Made by a program: the position numbers and the translations under genes
Shown here: positions 12,953 through 23,577 of the stretch, piece by piece
Layout of the letters: every line of letters begins with the position of its first letter
How positions within the stretch are numbered: position 1 is the first letter of the stretch
The notes under the pieces: generated by a model
Told to the model about the DNA's origin: nothing
Database searches by the model: none
Seen by the model: only the letters and a program-made list of their open reading frames with translations
NCBI RefSeq assembly: GCF_002865645.1
Contig: NW_020194620.1
Coordinates: 1,247,353 to 1,311,352 of the forward strand
DNA from: Hyaloscypha bicolor E
Lineage: Eukaryota; Ascomycota; Leotiomycetes; Helotiales; Hyaloscyphaceae
DNA: 64,000 nt
Reading direction: 5' to 3'

Positions 12953-13160
12953 GGGAAGCAAGTAGGGTGGAAAGATGTCTTTAGAGTAATAAGAATTAGT
13001 GAAATAAAAGGCTGCCACTGCAGTGGCAGTCTAGTTTGGGAATTGCGTCTCATTACCGTTTGGCCGCGATCGATCCGTTCGCACCTGCGTGTCGGAGCTT
13101 TCCGAGGTTGACTCGAGCACGCCGCCTGGAGATCGTAGATGGGCGTATAAACTGCTGAGC

Positions 13161-14978
13161 TTATCTCCTATACGAAGTACTAGGAGAGGTGGTGGTTGCA
13201 ATCTCAACAAGGTCACTCCGGGCAGCTGCACCCCTCCCCTTGTCAAAACACCATACAGTCCATCCACCCCAATTCATAAGAACGACAAAGTCATCGTCTC
13301 TCTGGATAATATTGGGAATACCACTTCCCACGTCATAAATGTGATCGATCTCTTCATCGCCTACTGCGTAGTCTACGTTTCCGGTCCAGTAATATGCAAT
13401 ATCACTATGGCTGCCGGCTGGGATAAGATGGAGCGGACTGCCTTGGAACCCGTAACACGGTATGCTTTGTCGACCGGTGTAGGGTTTTCGTTGATTTATG
13501 GCGATCAGCGAATTCTCTGAGGTTCCCGAGTGAGGTCAGCAGACAATCTTTGACTCGAGCTCTAAGCAAGAGGAAAACAGGTGGAAGCGCTCCGTGGGGA
13601 TACCATGGATTAATGCACTGTCCAGTGTAACCTTAAATCACTTACGTTCAACTGGGTTCTTGGCTTCTGAGGGCTTTCCATATACCGGTACAAATACCTG
13701 ATTTCGCCAATAGAACGCCGACCTCAGAAATTCCTCGGAATGGTGATGTGATACGCAGTAATCCTCCAGGGCAAATCTGCCCTGGTAGATATCGAAGGTC
13801 GCCATCGTGAAAACTGTAGGGTGGATGTCATTTGTTTCGGTCTGCCCTGATCTGCCGTTTCTTTGGTATTCACCGGTATCCGATTCGGATGTTGTCGAAA
13901 GTTGCGCTTGGAAGCTCTTGTGGATTCCGACAACGCCGTCGTGAAGAGGTCCCGTGAGATCGAGTGATTCGGCTCTGGATAGATGTAGATCTAGTAATTT
14001 GATCTTGGTTGGCTTTCCTCCCATGAACTCTTGTGCAACGACTCTGCGCGTATGCACATTGGTGCTAGTGAAATGCTTTGGCCAAGCCTCGTAGATGACA
14101 TAGAAACAACTCTGCTCGAGCGGATGAAGCACAACCAATCCTTGTCTTATGGTGAAGCCTGGGAGGTATTCGTGTACTGCTGAAGTATCCACTGATATCA
14201 AAGCCCCTCCAATGGACCAAATGAGGACCTGGTGTGCTGTGGTAACAATGCCTACCTGATTCTTGTGAGCTGAAATCCGTACAGCTGGTGCTGGAAGCCT
14301 TATGCTGCCGTGACTCATAGTCTGGGGATAAGCTAACGGCCATGCGCTGAGAGAAATGCTATCAGTTGTCAGTTTAGTGCCTTAACTTGTTTTGAGCACA
14401 GAACTCACGGGCCTTTCTTCGCAGCCAATAAAACCTCATCAGAGAGGTGCCAGCTTTCCAAATTCAGTCGATTCCCGTCCATATATGTGGCTGTCAAATT
14501 TGTCCGAATATCTCTCACAGATATGGCGCTGCGACTGACTCTGTAGGCTATCCTTCCATTTTTGTACTGCCAGTCGGACCAGTCCGAGGTCATACGGCCG
14601 TCTCGAGGCAAGATCGACATTGATTGATATCGACCATGTTGCCTCCTGATCCTGTTTCTTATCGCTCCAGGTAGCCATTTCATGAGAGATTCTTTCTCGA
14701 GAAGTTTCCGGTCGGTATTTAAATTGTAATGCTCCTCCCAAATGGGTCGGAAGTGCCTTTTTATTATCCCAAGACAGAATTCGGCGCTGGAAAATGTCTC
14801 GTTCCATTTGCGAGATACAGAACGTAGTGAAACTACCTCTTCCAGGTCGAGATGCTGTGTAATACAAAGAAGGAGCTCTAGTGGGAGCTCCAAGCATATG
14901 TCGTTCGAGGAGGTGTTTAGCTCGATTTTCAGACGGCGAATCTCAGAAGAAGTCAGGTGCCGCAACAAGCTGTCCAAT
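13161..14978 (-). CDS. F-box protein, 5' exon not located
   Basis: Three exons are clear: 14978-14409, 14358-13646 and 13516-13161, joined by introns of 50 and 129 nt. An F-box lies at the N-terminus of the first (ICLELPLELLLCITQHLDLEEVV, then SVSRKWNETF). F-box proteins recruit targets to SCF ubiquitin ligases. The remainder has WD/beta-propeller-like stretches (GIVTTAHQVLIWSIGGALI; DDFVVLMNWGGWTVW) and probably forms the substrate-binding part. No ATG is available in frame before the F-box. The frame opens after an acceptor (CTAG) at 14979, so a short 5' exon must lie upstream. One candidate reads into a donor at about 15015 from an ATG near 15162, but it would need a 40-nt intron, and I do not trust it. 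The last exon was found by scanning frames; its acceptor at 13517 restores frame exactly. Confidence 0.8.
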
Positions 14979-15623
14979 CTAGGACGAGGTCAGACAGGCA
15001 CTTCATGAATATCTGTACTTCGACAATTCAGAGAAGTAGAGTGCGGTGACTGGGTTTTTGGAAGGAATGAAATAGCCTTGGTTCCTACAGCATTCCCCCG
15101 CAAAATGTGAACAGCAAGAGCCCAGTGTCCCACTGAGAACTGGGATATTATCACTTTCCATGTTTGTTCCCAATACTTTCAAGACTACTAGACAGGACGT
15201 AACCCATGGTTCTCCCCGCAGTGGAGCAAGCACCTGGGTGAAAGCTAAACCAACAAACAGAGGGAACAAACGAAAACATGACGTACTCTCTGCTTCGAGC
15301 TTCAACGTCGGGTTGTCCGTCCTGCAGACGCAGCGAGTCCAGGGTTTGGGCTAGCCTCCCCATTGCCCTGGTTCGAGTGTGAAGACGCAGGAGTCAAGAC
15401 GCGAGAGGCGAGGTGAGAGGCGATTACGCACGGCGAGGCCAGCAAGATACGCGAGCCAGCCAGCGCCGCGAAAAGCCGAGCCTGGAAGCCGAAATGACTG
15501 GCTGTGCGGGAGTCGGGATATTCATTTGCCTGGCCTGCCGAAGGGTTGTCAAGCTGCCGCTGCCGCCGCCGTCGCTGCCACGCTTCTCCCGGGATGTCGT
15601 CGTTTATTAAGAAGGTCGGACGA

Positions 15624-15656
15624 ACACGCCCACGCCCACGCCCACGCCCACGCCCA
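15624..15656. repeat. Hexanucleotide tandem repeat (CCCACG)n
   Basis: About five copies of CCCACG are arranged head to tail. On the minus strand this would encode Gly-Arg repeats, which explains an otherwise protein-like open frame there. Confidence 0.85.
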
Positions 15657-16512
15657 GGTGCCGGATGCATAGGGGTCCCCGATGTGGAAGGCCTTAGGCC
15701 ACTAGGACCTTTCAAGTCTCAACCCGCCTTTTACCCGTCTACTTGGTAGGTACCAGGCAGCGCAACGCAGGGCGCTTCTCGACTTCTCTCCGTTCCCCCT
15801 TGAGCTCCCACCGCCAACCACAAGGGACCGCGGCACTCCACTGCTCCAGCAGTGGAATGATCGACAAATGTTCCCGCAAATTTCTGGATGGAACTGATGT
15901 GGGACGTCTATAAGAGCGCTGATATACCTCGAAGCCTTCGGCTGTGGTAACGAGCCAGCCAAGCCAAGCCAAAACCATGCACGCACTCTTCTCGCAGACT
16001 TCCTTGCGTTTCCTCCTTCTGTCTTCAGCTGTGAAAAGTGAAACATCGGGCCGTAAGATGGAAGGACTGGAAGGACTGGACACAGCAGGCGGTGGCGAGT
16101 CGAGAGTGGCAACGCTGGCTTCGAGGAAGGGAGCTTCGTCAACCCATACAAGAGCTCTGCCGGGAGTGTGGCTACAGTACGAACAGTGCTTTTTCTCTTC
16201 CCGGGGAGGTCTTTGCGCCTCCCCCGCGACGAGCGCGGCTGGGATAATGACATGAAAATGGCATGCAGGACCCCTTCTCTGCTTCTCTACACGTCGAAGA
16301 ACGATGGCCTCTGCGGCGATGCAAATACAGTACTCCTCGCGAATGTGACAGGACAGGCAGGTCGAAGAGAGCCGTGGCGCAGTCTGGGGCATTCTATTTT
16401 GAGGCTCTAGAACTACGAAATGCTGCAGCTTTTCCAGCACGTTATGTATGAAAGGGCGGTTTCAGATGTTACCGCCGTAACCTCTCAGGGGGCGAGGTTT
16501 GTAAGGGGGAGA

Positions 16513-16547
16513 GGGGGGGGGGGGGGGGGGGGGGGGGGGGTGGGGGG
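16513..16547 (+). repeat. Poly-G tract
   Basis: There are 28 consecutive G bases, then T and six more G. It lies about 1.1 kb upstream of the Sfl1-like start codon. It could fold as a G-quadruplex, but its exact length may be a sequencing or assembly artefact. Confidence 0.8.
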
Positions 16548-16640
16548 AGTGTTCTCCACAACATCTCATTCTCCGCACGCGCATGGCCCATTCTCGACGT
16601 TTAACCGCGTCCGTGGTCTGCAGCCGGTGCTGTCTAGCTG

Positions 16641-16676
16641 GTTGGCTGGCAGGCTGGCAGGCTGGCAGGCAGGGCG
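16641..16676. repeat. Short tandem repeat of GGCTGGCA units
   Basis: Four near-perfect copies of GGCTGGCA lie head to tail, ending in GGCAGGG. No coding frame uses them convincingly. Confidence 0.75.
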
Positions 16677-17649
16677 TGGCTTTGCTTCATTCACGTTCAC
16701 ATCCTGACTTGCATTGTTGTGTGGGAGCTCTCTCGGGTTTGATAGAATCATAGAACTGGAACTTTGCCACAAACCTTGTGCTCCAGAGCGCGCGAGGAAC
16801 AGGGACAGGAACACGAACATGTACTTCACGAGCTGCCCGGGTCGGGCTCGACCTGATTTGCCTACCTTGCCGTTTCCCCTGACCACCCAATCCCTCTTCC
16901 TCCTCTGATAGACCTACCTGCATGATACTGTAATTGCCTCTCGCTCAAGATCTTTGTCCTCGCCCACCGCTTGCACTGCGCTGCACTACGCTGCGCTGCA
17001 CTGCACTACTGTATTGGCGGCAACCTCGAATTCACCTCCCATTAGCACCTCGTCACGGCTCACCGTCCGCGGTTCACAGTCAGTCCACAGTCCACTGTCC
17101 ACTGTCCCCATCGCGTCGCTCCCCCCTTTTCGTGAGCACTGGCTTTCCCTCGATTTGCCCCTATTCGGCTAGTGCCCACTGCCGGGGTGGACTCTCGTGC
17201 GCTGCACTGACGCTATAATCTGGCCCGCTCTCCCCAAACCCACCGCACTCGTAAATCCGATAATCTATCTACTCTACGCCCCCCCCTTCAGATCCAGATT
17301 ACACTTCACCTCAACCTCAACCTCGACAAGCCACCTCCCCACCGGCTCGCGCACCCTTCCATTGCAGTCGGATCACTCCTTCTTCCAGTCGCCCAGCTCT
17401 ACGCGGATCCCAACGAGGCTGAATGCCAGCGCGGCTCGAAGGAAGCTCTCGGCTGGCTGCATAAGGTTAAGTTCCGGCAAAGAAAGAAGCTCTCCTTCCC
17501 CCCTCCCCCATCACCACCCGTCGCGACATTTGAGAGCTATCAATTTAGATGCAATGAGGTCTGTTCTCTTTCCTCGCACGTCAATCGATGCGCAGCCTTC
17601 CATTCCAGCTGGACCCCGACCTTTCTAACATTGTACAGGTGACCCGACC

Positions 17650-19668
17650 ATGGATTTAACGGACGAGAGTGCGCAACGGAGTCCCTTCATGAGCGATTCA
17701 GACCCAGGCCAAACGACTGCTCGAACCGTCCCCATCCTCCACCCTCCAGTCATCCAAACCTCTGCTCCTTCTCCTGGAGATCCAATGGAGGTCACGCCTC
17801 CAGCATCCGCCATGATGGCCCCCCCGGCGCGAACCAGCCCAGACTCCGAGACAAACGGCGTACATGATCAGATGGTGATGGGAGATCAACCACATTCTGG
17901 CAGTCTGGCTGGACCCAATGCTGCCGCTGCCGCAGCAGCGGGTGCCCAACAACCAAAAGTTGTACAGACTGCCTTTATTCACAAGCTGTACAAGTAGGCG
18001 TCCATCTGGTCACACCTATGCAGGCTTTGGCTAATGGTGTTACAGTATGTTGGAAGATCAAAGCATTCAACACCTGATATCTTGGTCAAACTCGGCCGAG
18101 AGTTTCGTCATGTCGCCATCTAATGATTTCTCAAAAGTTCTCTCGTTGGTTCAGACCTTCCAATTTCCGGATGCTGGCTTACACACCATAGGCAATATTT
18201 CAAGCACACAAATATTTCGTCATTTGTACGACAATTGAATATGTATGGATTCCACAAAGGTTTGTATCACCAGCCACAGTCACCTGAAGATCTGCTGCTA
18301 AAATTTGCGCAGTCAGCGATGTCTTCCACACTGGTTCGCCAGAGTCTCCACTGTGGGAATTCAAGCATGGCAATGGCAATTTCAAACGAGGAGATCTTGT
18401 TGGGCTTCGAGAGATTAAACGCCGCGCATCAAGACACGCTCTGGTTCACAGAGATTCTTATTCCGCGCCGAAGCTCCCACTTTCCCAGCCGGGAACACCA
18501 GCAGAGCCAATCCATTCAATGCAGGAATCGACCGAATCAAGGCTCACCAATCTTGAACACACCTTATACGAGACGCACGCTAGACTCCAGAGGACTGAGG
18601 ATAACTCTCAGTTCATGCATGTCAGGAATCAAGTCGTCATGGAGGCTTTGACCCGCTCACTCCAGGTAAGCTTCCCTTCTTTCGGTTTGCGTCAACATAT
18701 TCTGGCGTGGATCACATATTCGTTTGGGGGCTAATTGGCTCTAGCTGAACCACGAAATGTCACGGGCAATTCTTTCACTTGTACCCAACCCGGAGACACC
18801 TTTGCATCGAGACGGTAAGCACAGTGAGAACATAGTATTCAGATTTGCTAATTCAGCAACAGTAATAAATATGCAAACCGAAATCCAACGGCAGGTAGAG
18901 GTAATCAGATCAATGGATGAGCCACCCGAGCCTCCCTTTTCCGGAAGTCGGCCCTATTTCTCCAATCTGTCGCTTGACAATGCCCCTGTCTCACCACGAC
19001 AAATGCCACAGGACGATCCTCGTCGCGGAACAACTATGGGCGTTGCCCCTCGACAGAACTTTTATCGTCCGCCTGTACCATCGCATCTGTCCATCACCCC
19101 GCGCAGGTACGGCTCAATTGGAGCCAACACATCACAATCATCACCCAGCTCGTTGCGAGGCCAGGTTCCTCCACCGCCCCCTCCTCCCCATCCTCTTTCA
19201 ACCGTAGCATCACCTCCCACAAATCTCCCCCGCCGTCATACATCGGCCGATATCCGGAATGTCCCCGGCTGGCAAGCAAACTCGTCTCCTTTTGGCTCTG
19301 GACAGTCATCGTCGCAGTGGCCTTCATCACCCAAAAGGGGTCCTGTGATCATGACCGAAGATCAGCGCATTCGTGACAGCTTCAGCTCCTATTCACTTAC
19401 TACAGCCTCCTCCCAAGGCCGCACCGATAATTCCCGCCCAACGACACCGCCTTTTTCGAATGGAGCCACCGTAGACCATCTCAATAGCTGGTCATGGGGT
19501 GGTTCCCGAGAGAAAGGTACTACAGGTCTATTCAAGGATAATTCCGGACCACCTACCAGGAGAGGTAGCATGGCCCACATTCTGAATCCAGCAGAGACAG
19601 CCGAAAGAGACGAAGAGCATGAGGAGGAGTTGAGGGAAGAAGACAGAAAACGAAAACGGCTGCAATAG
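17650..19668 (+). CDS. HSF-type transcription factor, Sfl1-like
   Basis: Six exons (17650-17993, 18046-18144, 18192-18259, 18313-18665, 18745-18814, 18863-19668) encode 579 residues. All five introns (52, 47, 53, 79 and 48 nt) restore frame and rebuild the HSF DNA-binding domain at about residues 106-205: FIHKLYNMLEDQSIQHLISW, then FKHTNISSFVRQLNMYGFHK and SPLWEFKHGNGNFKRGDL. The variant HKVSDVFHTG is, to my knowledge, typical of the Sfl1 branch rather than Hsf1. A coiled coil follows (ESRLTNLEHTLYETHARLQR). The C-terminal half is Pro/Ser-rich and disordered, ending in an acidic-basic tail. Sfl1 in yeasts represses flocculation and filamentation genes; a role in morphogenesis is inferred. An Ala run (about residues 92-98) precedes the domain. 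The second intron uses the unusual donor GTTGGT. Confidence 0.92.
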
Positions 19669-20338
19669 AAGTACAAAATACGGGCCCCATACTTTGATGT
19701 TTGAACGACACGACTAATGTTTTCTACCATTAAATCATAAGGACGGCGGAGGTATTAAATTTTTTTTTTGTACAAGTCATGGATAAACAGGGGTTTTGCC
19801 AAGGAAGCATGGATTTGCATTATTTGTAGAAGATGTATTTCTTCCTATCCGACCCGGAGAAAGGAAGCTAGCGACTGGTTAATGGGAGCTGGGCGCGAGG
19901 AACTGTAAATGATTTCTAGGCTGCGGTAATGTGGGAATTATGACAGCATACCAGGTTGGGCAATGGGTTGGGAATACCAAAAGGGGTTTGCATGGTCTGG
20001 GGATGATACGGCATCTTAGCATTATGATAAATTCGAGATGTGGTTGCTTCTCTGGCCTTCGGCTGTGCAGTTGAAAGAGCCAACTTTGGTGGGCGTGAAA
20101 TATCAACTGGTTCATCCAAATCAGCCACAAAAGAAAGGGGGGCTGGGCAGCGCTTAAGCGAGAGTCGCTCAACATGGGAGCTCGTTCTGGAGCCAAATGG
20201 GGCCTTCCCATGAGAGTAGCTCAGTTGAGTTGACAAGATTGAGTCAACCGAATACATAATCATATCGTTGATCTGTTCATTCGTTTTATGAGAGAAACTG
20301 TGTGATAAATACGAAATAGTGAGCCGGTAACAGACTGT
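19669..20338 (-). other. Possible 3' coding remnant of the downstream minus-strand gene
   Basis: A minus-strand frame from about 20350 to 19916 is open for over 110 codons and looks protein-like (for example SVDSILSTQLSYSHGKAPFG). It could be the last exon of the minus-strand gene at 20535-21734, entered through an acceptor near 20345. The junction is uncertain because the sequence between carries a stop and a frame-shifting duplication. The rest holds the 3' flank of the Sfl1-like gene. Confidence 0.3.
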
Positions 20339-20462
20339 GCGTCAAAGTTCTGCAAGGCCTCCAACTCCCGTTCAATCCCATCTCTCAATTTGATGACAGC
20401 GTTGCAAAGTCCTGCAAAGCCTCCAGTTCTTGTCCAATCTGATCTCTCAAGTTGATCACAGC
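20339..20462. repeat. 62-bp tandem duplication
   Basis: Two adjacent 62-bp units (20339-20400 and 20401-20462) align without gaps and differ at about 14 positions. Both read on the minus strand as a helical segment (LRD-I--ELEALQ-F). Because 62 is not a multiple of three, the second copy is out of frame with the first. The divergence implies an old event. Confidence 0.85.
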
Positions 20463-20534
20463 GCTCCAGACGGCTTTGACCCGTTCCTGTGTGGCAGCAG
20501 CTGGACCAAAAATCGCCTTCATTTTATCTTCGTG

Positions 20535-21734
20535 TCATCTCACCTTCTCAAGTTTCATCTGACGACGAAGCCCCTTCAATCTCTCAACACTCTTCCACCC
20601 ATCATGGTCACTTGTGAAACTAAACATCGTCTCGTTGTTCTCGTCTGTTTCGACAATTGGGCGGAGACCAAATGCTTCTACAAAGAACGCATGGGTACTC
20701 CATTTCCAGGACAGTGTCTCCGCCGTGGCGTTTCCTGCATTGGGCCCGGCCTGGAATTGGTTTCTGTGGAGAGGGGAAGCTTTTGGCCATGGTATCGCTG
20801 GTGACGCTGACGGAGATAATGCAGTCGATACCTCCGCTGACTGTGCTTGTATTTCCTTCCATCGCTTGTTGTAACAGTCAAGTTGGCTCTTTGCCCTGGA
20901 GGATTTTTTCTCCTCAAGCGGCCTGTTTCCTCCGATGGATTGATTCTCGTCGAGATGGTATGCTCCAGGGCGAGTCGTCAAAGGTTGCCGTGCGGGTTGC
21001 TCGTGGCCATGCAGACCAGTGATGGAGAGCCGATCGATGTCGAGGCAGCCAATGTCATTCAGGACTCGGAGCTCGAATGGACAGTTATTGAGTCGCTCGA
21101 TGAGCCTCCACTTTTCGTCATGCAGCCACGAGAGTTCCCGCAAGGCTAGTTGTATGCATGTGTTGTCGAGATATTGAAGAGGATGAAAGTCCCAAAGTGC
21201 TCCAAGCTCGTGAATGATCCGTGATTCCTCTTCGCCTGGAGAGATATCTGGCAGCTCGATAAGAACAGGGAAGATTTCGTCGGACATCCAATGTCGAATC
21301 TGTGCTGGGGCGATGAATTCTGTCTGGAATTCAAATTCTAGAAAGTTCATGTGGTCTCCGGACATGCTGTGAAGCTGTGGAGGAGGTGGCTCCATCATAG
21401 GGGCAAGTGCCGAATTGTTGTAAGAATGAACGATACTGCCCGGATTGGAAATCTCAACCGTCGTCCCCAACATCTCAGATGAGTGGCGTCGCTGCTGGAT
21501 TGTTTGCAAACGCAGGGGTTCTTCTGTGTTGACGATGGCATGCCCCGAATTCCCGATGGGAGGTGCTGGCAGCATGCGCACTGCTCTGGTAGAAGGATAG
21601 GGATAACTGGACCTGGGCAAACGCCGCTTAATGAACTTTGGGCCTGGCCATCGGAATCTCTGAGCTTCTTGCTTCGTATGTCTCCCAAAACCCGACTTTC
21701 TAGGCTGGCCCCAGGTCTCGCTCTGGCCCGTCAT
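20535..21734 (-). CDS. Hypothetical protein, possibly truncated by a nonsense codon
   Basis: This single open frame of about 400 residues matches no family I recognise. The first 110 residues are basic and Pro/Arg-rich. The middle is more ordered and acidic (FEFQTEFIAPAQIRHWMSDEIFPVLIELPD, written here as part of residues 145-175). The end is a charged helical region (WKSVERLKGLRRQMKLEKVR). I chose the ATG at 21734; the frame is open to another at 21806. The stop TGA (20535-20537) is followed in the same frame by 49 open codons up to 20385. These continue the helical character, so the stop may be a mutated Arg codon (CGA to TGA). The tandem duplication at 20339-20462 follows. The gene may therefore be a truncated allele. 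It converges with the Sfl1-like gene. Confidence 0.55.
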   Translation of the reverse strand: MTGQSETWGQPRKSGFGRHTKQEAQRFRWPGPKFIKRRLPRSSYPYPSTRAVRMLPAPPIGNSGHAIVNTEEPLRLQTIQQRRHSSEMLGTTVEISNPGSIVHSYNNSALAPMMEPPPPQLHSMSGDHMNFLEFEFQTEFIAPAQIRHWMSDEIFPVLIELPDISPGEEESRIIHELGALWDFHPLQYLDNTCIQLALRELSWLHDEKWRLIERLNNCPFELRVLNDIGCLDIDRLSITGLHGHEQPARQPLTTRPGAYHLDENQSIGGNRPLEEKKSSRAKSQLDCYNKRWKEIQAQSAEVSTALSPSASPAIPWPKASPLHRNQFQAGPNAGNATAETLSWKWSTHAFFVEAFGLRPIVETDENNETMFSFTSDHDGWKSVERLKGLRRQMKLEKVR

Positions 21735-21806
21735 TGCAAAACCAAGATGAGAAAAAAATATTTGCTCCTCGACTCTGAGGATCGACAGCCCGAGCATATA
21801 ATGCAT

Positions 21807-23577
21807 ATCGGTGAGCTCTTGGGGTTAATGGTTGAGCAGTGGAAGTTGTGTTATGGATTATCAAGTGTTTGTCTGCCGATAGCAAACAACCACATGTCAC
21901 TCATGGCTGCGGTACTTCCAAGTGACAGGAATGACCATCTGATAGAATGACAACGCAGAATTTGGCTCGACTATCGGAGAGATGCATTGCCAACAAGTAG
22001 GGCAAGGAGTAACGGCGCCTGTTGTCAGATAGAAACATGCTGTCAACATCACTCGAGAACCCAAACTCGGGCGAATGCATAAAATTAACGCTAACTGGTA
22101 GATTTCTCACGCGATATGAGATTCAGCTCAGGACTCTGTCACTCGAACAGAAAAAATTGCCTGCCTAGGCCCACAACACGACAATACTGTTTAGCACGCA
22201 AATGCAACCAAGAGGCTGTGCTTTCTGGCAGTAGCCCGTCAGTTTCTGAAGTCATGCAAACATCTCCAAGAATTTGCTTCAATATGACTAACTCTCCTCC
22301 TTCTCCAGCAGTGCTTGGGAACTTTGCGAAGTTACTTTCATTTTCAAGGGGGTACGCCATGGGGGCCAAAATGAATCTCATGCGTTGTGGCTTTACTCAC
22401 TCTCGCCCTCAACCGGGAAATCTGGCAGACCTCACGCGTGGGCGGCTGGGACACTGCCCCAAAGTGGGCTCCAGGAGCCTACGTTCTTCAGAAGAGTGCC
22501 TCCCCTTATGCGCAAAAGGAAGTGTATCTATCACATGACATGCCCAATCTCGCCTAGCAATCCAATTCCTTTTGGGGGCCAAGCCAATTCTTGCGCCATC
22601 CTCGGAACGCCTCCTCCTCACCTTTCTTTCAACAACGTCTCCAGTCTCCAGTCTCCAGTCTCCAGATCAAGTCCACCGCGCATGGATCTGTCGTCGTCGC
22701 TTGTGTGAGACGATATCTCCAACAATCCGATGCGATGCTCTATTTTTACCTTCAATATTCCAGGTTTTCGAAGTTTCTCTGCAGTCCAAATCTATTTCGA
22801 GCTGGCGTCCGCAATCGAACTCCCTCCACCGACCTGTCGGGATTGTCTTGCTCCAATTAGGAGCCCCGCCACCAGCCTCGTCGTGCATGCCCAACTGCCA
22901 CCGGATTGGTGTCTTCTGCACGGCGAGAATTCGGTCAAAACCACTACTCCGTAAGCGCTGAGCGGTCGGCGCGAACCCCCCTCATCTGATTCGTGGAACG
23001 GCTCGCCTATCATGAACAGCTTCATCTTCTCGCGCGCGCCATTCGAGCACCTCTGCGGCCCAATTTTGGCTATTTTGATTATTCTGGAGCAGAGGTTGGC
23101 ATCGCAGTTGGCTTGCCCCCTCCATTGGCCGTCGGCAGAGGCACTGCGTCGGAGCATGATAAACAGCTGCTCGTCCATCTCGATACGGTGCTACTCCCAC
23201 GCGAACGTCGCCCAGAGGGCGGGTTCGGCGCGTCAAGACGCACATGGGCCGTTGTCTCAATACATGGCTGCAGGCCCAGATTGAGACCCGATAGCCAGTG
23301 AGCCACAACCATGTCCACGTCTGACGTTGGCGCCCAGCCAGTGGCAGCGTCGCGCTCGCTCGCGGGTGGCCCGTATAAACATTCTGGCTGCCCAGAGAAA
23401 CAGGCCCAAGTTACTTTCTTGTCATCTTCTTGCTGTCGCTGTCGTCGTCGTGCCTTTATTCAAGTCTTCGTTGATCGAAGCATACTATCGTTTATAATTT
23501 TTTCCTTCCCTACTCGAGTGACGCTGGTCGTCCGTATATACATACTCCCGTCGGTCAGGAACGCGGGTTTCTAGAAA
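21807..23577. other. Intergenic region between divergent genes
   Basis: This 1.8 kb separates the unrecognised minus-strand gene from the methyltransferase-domain gene. No open frame here looks like a protein. It contains a 7-bp tandem repeat at 22638-22666. The last 200 bp are CT-rich (CTTCTTGCTGTCGCTGTCG), consistent with a promoter and leader for the gene starting at 23578. Confidence 0.45.
22638..22666. repeat. Tandem GTCTCCA repeat
   Basis: Four head-to-tail copies of the heptamer GTCTCCA lie in non-coding DNA upstream of the methyltransferase-domain gene. Confidence 0.8.

Larger units (their letters stand above)
14979..17649. other. Repeat-rich non-coding stretch and long leader upstream of the Sfl1-like gene
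   Basis: No convincing coding region was found in this 2.6 kb, although GC-rich composition makes many open frames by chance. It contains several simple repeats: a hexamer tract at 15624-15656, a 28-G run at 16513-16540, an 8-bp tandem at 16641-16676, and CT-rich tracts from about 17280 to 17520. The last 700 bp look like a pyrimidine-rich fungal leader. A possible 5' UTR intron ends at the CAG around 17638. Long, complex leaders are typical of fungal developmental regulators. The 5' exon of the F-box gene may also lie at its left edge. Confidence 0.5.

Noticed and set aside
15302..15715. 137-codon minus-strand frame with Gly-Arg repeats
   Set aside because: The repeats come directly from the CCCACG hexamer tract; the rest looks random.
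15739..16440. 233-codon minus-strand open frame with a Cys cluster
   Set aside because: It lies in GC-rich, repeat-laden DNA with overlapping open frames on both strands, matches no family I know, and has no supporting splice or promoter signals.
22116..22961. Several 100-140 codon frames upstream of the methyltransferase-domain gene
   Set aside because: Different frames overlap on both strands with no conserved motif; this is treated as non-coding.
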